Source: Aquimonas sp964586455
GTDB lineage: Bacteria > Pseudomonadota > Gammaproteobacteria > Xanthomonadales > Xanthomonadaceae
Assembly (NCBI GenBank): GCA_964586455.1
Contig: CAZPHV010000012.1
Span: 29,898-93,897, forward strand
DNA: 64,000 nt
Direction of reading: 5' to 3'
Numbering within the stretch: position 1 is the first letter of the stretch; each line of letters begins with the position of its first letter. Positions 60,730 through 64,000 of this stretch are shown here, in pieces. The position numbers and the translations under genes are program-made. Under the pieces are notes generated by a model. That model was given only the letters and a program-made list of their open reading frames with translations. It was not told the origin of the DNA and searched no databases.

Positions 60730-61482
60730 ATGAGCATGCTCAGCGCCCATCGCGCCTACACTGGCGCCCTTGCCGACGACGGAGACGCGATGCACTTCTG
60801 CAGCACCTGCGCGTTCGCCGGCGCCTGCCAATCCGAGGGCTACGACAAGTCGGCGCTGATGGACCTGCACTGTCTGGTCGAGCACATCGGCCCGTTTCAG
60901 GCAGGTGACTATCTCTTCCGCGAGGGCGACGCGTTCAATGCCATCGCTGCGGTGCGGGCAGGCACGGTCAAGACCTTCACCGTGGACGCCAGCGGCCGCG
61001 AGCAGGTGCTGGGCTTCTTCCTGCCGGGAGAGGTGATCGGGCTCAACGCGATCCACAGCGCACGCTTTCCCTGCAACGTGATGGCGCTGGACACCGTGAT
61101 GCTGTGCCGCTTCTCGTTTCCGATGATGGCGACCTTGGCCACCCGCATGCCCGGCTTGCAGGGGCAGCTGTTCCGGCTGCTCAGTCAGGACATCAACAAG
61201 GCCGCCCTGCTGGCCGGCGACTTCAGCGCCGATGAGCGCATGGCCGCCTTCCTGCTGAGCTTCTCGCGGCGCTTCGCCGCGCGCGGTTTCTCGGCGACTT
61301 GCTTCAACCTCGCGATGTCACGCACCGACATCGCCAACTACCTGCGGCTTGCGGCCGAGACGGTTTCGCGGGTCGTGCGGCGCTTCCAGGACGAAGGCCT
61401 CATCCAGGTCAACCGCCGCGAGTTCGAGCTGCTTGATCTCAATCGCCTGAAAGCTCTCGCCCAGCCTGTGCTGCGCGATTGA
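60730..61482 (+). CDS. fnr: FNR-type oxygen-sensing CRP/FNR regulator
   Basis: 250 residues. N-terminal Cys24-x2-Cys27-x5-Cys33 (CSTCAFAGAC) has exactly the FNR spacing, and Cys126 (VMLCRFSF) aligns with the fourth [4Fe-4S] ligand of E. coli FNR. The cyclic-nucleotide-like barrel has GDYLFREGDAFNAIAAVRAGTVK; the C-terminal helix-turn-helix SRTDIANYLRLAAETVSRVVRRFQ keeps the E..SR recognition residues of FNR, so a TTGAT-N4-ATCAA-type site is expected. It should be active without oxygen. Neighbouring nnrS is a plausible target. Divergent from tldD. Confidence 0.93.
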   Translation: MSMLSAHRAYTGALADDGDAMHFCSTCAFAGACQSEGYDKSALMDLHCLVEHIGPFQAGDYLFREGDAFNAIAAVRAGTVKTFTVDASGREQVLGFFLPGEVIGLNAIHSARFPCNVMALDTVMLCRFSFPMMATLATRMPGLQGQLFRLLSQDINKAALLAGDFSADERMAAFLLSFSRRFAARGFSATCFNLAMSRTDIANYLRLAAETVSRVVRRFQDEGLIQVNRREFELLDLNRLKALAQPVLRD

Positions 61483-61810
61483 GGCCTGCCGCGCGATCGA
61501 GCCGTGCTGCGCGATCGAGCATAGGGTGGGCCCTGGCCCACCATGACAGGTGCACCGCCCAAGCCTCGGGATTTCGGCCAGCGCGTCGCCGTTGACGGAC
61601 GAGAGCCTGCGCGCCCAGTGACCGCGGTGTGTGTCCCGCTCATGGTGGGCCAGGGCCCACCCTATGTGATCCATGCCCTGACGATGCGCCGGTGACTGGC
61701 CATCTGTCGAAAGCTCAGGGCTTTGACTTGCTTGACGACGCCCACCGATCAAGTGTCCGCGACTTCAGGCCTGCGGTGCGTGTCCGGTTCACGGTGGGCC
61801 AGGGCACACC
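61483..61810. repeat. 328-base repeat-rich spacer between fnr and sirB2
   Basis: Contains one inverted-pair element (61520-61666; two palindromes facing each other ~147 bp end to end) and a third palindrome (61791-61814, one mismatch) whose CTAG supplies the sirB2 stop codon. No gene seen. Confidence 0.8.
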
Positions 61811-62212
61811 CTAGGCAAGCCAGCTGCTGAAGATTCCCCAGGGCTGATGCGCCCGCGCCACCGTGTACATGAAGCCGAAGCTCGCCAGCGCTGCCAGATA
61901 CCAGGCCCAGCGCTGCCGAGTGCTTCGAGCGCGCTTGAGCGCCATCACCCCGAGCACGATGTACAGCAGCAGCAACACCAGCTTGGTCAACAGCCATGGT
62001 GTGGTGAAGGGGTTCAGCTTCAGAACAACCAGCAGCATCAGTGCCGCGGTCAGCAGGGAGGTGTCGATGGTGTAGCTCAGATAGCGCACCGCCGCCGCAT
62101 TGGCCCAGCGCTGGCCCAGCAGCACCAGCAGGCCGCGCAGGGCGAACAGGCCGCCGCTGAGCAGGACAAGCCCGATATGGGCGGCTTTGATCTGTGGATA
62201 GAGTTCGAGCAT
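61811..62212 (-). CDS. SirB2-family membrane protein
   Basis: 133 residues, four TM helices (about 8-30, 42-62, 68-88 and 104-120). MLELYPQIKAAHIGLVLLSGGLFALRG and DTSLLTAALMLLV match the SirB family, despite its name not an established regulator; the conserved His and Arg could bind heme or an ion. Its TAG stop lies in a palindromic repeat and the leader begins in a heptad repeat, without a clear Shine-Dalgarno. Confidence 0.85.
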   Translation of the reverse strand: MLELYPQIKAAHIGLVLLSGGLFALRGLLVLLGQRWANAAAVRYLSYTIDTSLLTAALMLLVVLKLNPFTTPWLLTKLVLLLLYIVLGVMALKRARSTRQRWAWYLAALASFGFMYTVARAHQPWGIFSSWLA

Positions 62213-62220
62213 GGGGAGCA

Positions 62221-62419
62221 GGGGTTCGGGGTTTGGGACTCGGGATTCGGGATTGGGGAGCGAACACGCTCGCGGATCACGGGTCCGCGTCCCGATGAGC
62301 GCCCGTGGGCTATGCCCGAGGGCCACGATTCGCAGCGCAGCCCTGAGGGCCTGGCGCTCTGCGGATTCGAAACACCAACGTGGAAGCGGAGTCCATGGTG
62401 GGCCAGGGCCCACCCTATC
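62221..62419. repeat. Heptad array and palindrome between nnrS and sirB2
   Basis: 62221-62262 is a heptad array (GGGTTTGGGACTCGGGATTC, then more GGGATT units) starting nine bases before the sirB2 ATG. 62394-62419 is a GGTGGGCC palindrome 32 bases after the nnrS stop codon. Nothing coding lies between. Confidence 0.75.
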
Positions 62420-62450
62420 AACGCGGGTGGCCTGGGACGTTGCGGGAGCC

Positions 62451-63665
62451 TTAACCCGCCCGGCCATCCACGCGCGGTCGTACGTAGATCCACGCCGACC
62501 TCAGCACCCACGGCAGGAACACCAGCAGCCAGCCCAGCGCCGCTGCGCGGTACCAGTCCATCGGTGAGGTCACCAGCTCGCCTACCACGCGCAATACGGC
62601 CACGCCCTGCATGCCGACAAAAGCGAACAGCGCGACCTTGCCGAGCACCAGCGGGCGCCCTGAATGGCCCTGCGTCACTCGCGTCACCATCGCCACCAGC
62701 AGGCTGCCGAACAGACCGATCGACAGCGCATGCGCCGGCGCCCGGCCCAGCGCGAACTCGCCGGTGGCGAACATCCACAGGCTTTGCGCGGCGTACAGGG
62801 CCATCGCGATCGGCAGCCAGGCGTAGCCGACGAACAGTACGCGCAGCAGGCCCGGCATCGGCCCGCGCGGCCACCAGCGCCACAGGCTCAGGCTTGCCAG
62901 TGCGAGCAGCGGCAGGTCGACCAGCCACAGCCAGGCGTGGCCGTGCATCAGCTCCAGCGCGAGATGTGCCAGCCACAGGGGCCACTGCGCGGCCAGCAGC
63001 CACAGCGGTCGCCACGGTTCGTAGCCTGAGACAACGTTGCCGGCGAAGAAGGGGAACATGCGGTGCGCCACGGTGGCATACACCGGCAGCAGCAGGCCGA
63101 AGCTGCCGAGCTTGATCACCACGTAGGCGAGACGTGCATCACCCGTGTGCAGGTACACCGCGAAGCACAGCAGCCCAGCCAGGCCGATCACCAGCGCGGC
63201 GAAGCAACTGATCGCATGCCAAGTGGTCTGACGGTCGCGCAGCAGCACGCTCCCCAGCACGACCAAGCCTGCGGTCCAGCCCGCGATGGTGCTGAGCACG
63301 CCCAGGTGAAGCAGCAATGCGCTGCCGCTGACCAATGCGATCAGGCAAAGCAGCTGACCACCAAGCATGCCAAGACCCACCGGCACGTAGTGCCAGCGCG
63401 TGAGCTCGGGCGCGCCGATCCAGCGCGGAAACACCGTGATCAGAAACCCGAAGAAGAAGCTCGGAAGCACCTGGTACTGCAGAACGAAGGCATGCATCCA
63501 GCCGGCCGGCACGCTGCCCGCGGGCAGGGCCGAGGGATTCATCAGCCACAGCGTCCACCAGGCCATGGCCGCCAGCACATTGGTCGCACCGACGAGGAAC
63601 AGCAGCCGATGCGGTGCGGCCGACAGGGTGCGGGCAAGATCGGTGGGGAGCTTGAGGGTGTCCAT
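62451..63665 (-). CDS. nnrS: NnrS-family heme/copper membrane protein
   Basis: 404 residues, about 12 TM helices. NnrS-type features: PHRLLFLVGATNVLAAMAWW, then WMHAFVLQYQVLPSFFFGFLITVFPRW, VAHRMFPFF and GLFGSLLVAMVTRVTQGHSGRPL, with many conserved His that bind heme and copper. NnrS proteins lessen nitric-oxide damage during anaerobic growth and denitrification. Start 63665 (MDTLKLPTDL) is the first ATG giving the family N-terminus. Together with the FNR regulator and SirB2 it forms a respiration/NO module. Confidence 0.92.
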   Translation of the reverse strand: MDTLKLPTDLARTLSAAPHRLLFLVGATNVLAAMAWWTLWLMNPSALPAGSVPAGWMHAFVLQYQVLPSFFFGFLITVFPRWIGAPELTRWHYVPVGLGMLGGQLLCLIALVSGSALLLHLGVLSTIAGWTAGLVVLGSVLLRDRQTTWHAISCFAALVIGLAGLLCFAVYLHTGDARLAYVVIKLGSFGLLLPVYATVAHRMFPFFAGNVVSGYEPWRPLWLLAAQWPLWLAHLALELMHGHAWLWLVDLPLLALASLSLWRWWPRGPMPGLLRVLFVGYAWLPIAMALYAAQSLWMFATGEFALGRAPAHALSIGLFGSLLVAMVTRVTQGHSGRPLVLGKVALFAFVGMQGVAVLRVVGELVTSPMDWYRAAALGWLLVFLPWVLRSAWIYVRPRVDGRAG

Positions 63666-63699
63666 GAGGGCAGGATGCGCGTGGCGCGCGCGGATCGCG

Positions 63700-63713
63700 C
63701 TGATCTGAGTCAG
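63700..63713 (-). promoter_or_regulatory. Candidate FNR-type binding site upstream of nnrS
   Basis: CTGATCTGAGTCAG: an inverted repeat with the TGA-N6-TCA core of CRP/FNR sites; three of ten positions differ from TTGAT-N4-ATCAA. It is 35 bases upstream of the nnrS start. If FNR bound at -41.5, transcription would begin at about the start codon, so the site would fit only a leaderless mRNA or another position. Confidence 0.35.
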
Positions 63714-63809
63714 CCGCCAGGCATTGGCCTCGCTTCCCGTGGCGACGGGGCCGCGCGGAGCGTTCGCTCCGGTTCGGCCAGCCCGTCGGGTACCCGACCT
63801 CGGCGCAGT

Positions 63810-64000
63810 CATAGGGTGGGCCCTGGCCCACCATGAGCTCCACGCTCGCCTCGGTTCTGTTTCGTCGCTTCGTCGCTAGAAGCGAAGAGCAAGAGCTTTC
63901 GGTCAGCCCTTCGGGCTGCCCGAGTCACTTTTCTTTGAGTGGCCAAAGAAAAGTAACCAAAAGAAAGGCCACCCCTCGTCCGCGCCCTTCGCGCATCCCT
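63810..64000 (-). repeat. Composite dispersed repeat, copy 2 (inverted, cut by window edge)
   Basis: Begins with the palindrome AGGGTGGGCCCTGGCCCACC, then CTCGCCTCGGT, the GGTCAGCCCTTCGGGCTGCC hairpin and TTTCTTTGAGTGGCCAAAG, reaching the reverse of copy 1's first bases at the edge (GCGCATCCCT). Here AAAGTAACCAAAAGAAAGGC is present without the insertion found in copy 1. Confidence 0.8.

Larger units (their letters stand above)
63666..64000. other. Spacer upstream of nnrS, ending in composite repeat
   Basis: Holds the nnrS promoter region and candidate FNR site (63666-63720), unremarkable sequence to about 63800, then the composite repeat to the window edge. No gene supported. Confidence 0.6.

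Noticed and set aside
1..64000. tRNA, rRNA, riboswitch or prophage genes
   Set aside because: I looked for tRNA-like cloverleaf ends, rRNA motifs and integrase/transposase genes and found none that could be supported by eye; a tRNAscan/Infernal run would be decisive.

Overview
The window is high-GC DNA from a gammaproteobacterium, most likely of the Xanthomonadales (Lysobacter/Xanthomonas relatives). This rests on the gene content (long AlgC, RND-DUF1302-DUF1329 cluster, FNR-type regulator, Tat-tagged TldD) and on dense intergenic repeats of kinds I associate with that order; no rRNA or tRNA gene is present to settle it. I see no prophage, plasmid, insertion sequence or CRISPR. One 10-base N run (11420-11429) marks a scaffold join with damaged, duplicated sequence beside it.

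Layout. 1-4567 (minus): end of an Mrp cation/proton antiporter operon (mrpC partial, mrpA with fused MrpB domain) and a DASS-family transporter. 4828-15272 (plus): an SDR protein, then a probable envelope-lipid cluster of a Pla-1/VolA-like lipoprotein lipase, DUF1302 outer-membrane protein, DUF1329 protein, YCF48-like propeller and RND/MMPL transporter. 15537-20394: radC, divergent from coaBC-dut and a membrane-anchored phosphomannomutase. 21143-28156: secreted subtilase with P-domain, waaA, a diguanylate cyclase and a CoA-binding protein. 28306-32955 (minus): a 43-residue membrane protein coupled to an MFS transporter, then an overlapping arsS-type operon (radical SAM, sterol-desaturase-like hydroxylase, two associated transferases). 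33025-36395 (plus): TonB receptor and a secreted propeller with a CxCC motif.

36717-40359 (plus) is the most striking module: an ECF sigma factor and single-pass anti-sigma, followed by a Cys-rich precursor with six EGxCG motifs, a DUF692 multinuclear iron oxidase and a DUF2063 partner. This is a bufferin/HvfA-type metal-binding RiPP operon. 40509-47405 holds a TPR-GGDEF protein, hemD, a thioesterase, an orphan membrane protein, mutM, a fatty-acid desaturase with a transposase-like tail and an EF-hand protein. 47599-60577 (minus) reads as one large envelope locus: Tat-exported TldD, PmbA/TldE, DUF4159, MoxR ATPase, DUF58, BatA-like protein and two large membrane proteins. 60730-63665 holds an FNR-type regulator, SirB2 and NnrS, pointing to oxygen/nitric-oxide response.

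Repeats are a second theme. At least five dispersed families occur: a GGTGGGCC-centred palindrome, a GGCGGATCTTGATCCGCC-centred palindrome, a GGGATTC/G heptad array, a CCCCTCTCCC element and a longer composite element. Copies sit between genes, directly behind stop codons in a fixed orientation, and in frame inside genes of the MoxR operon, where they are translated as DPPY/GPPY-like linkers.
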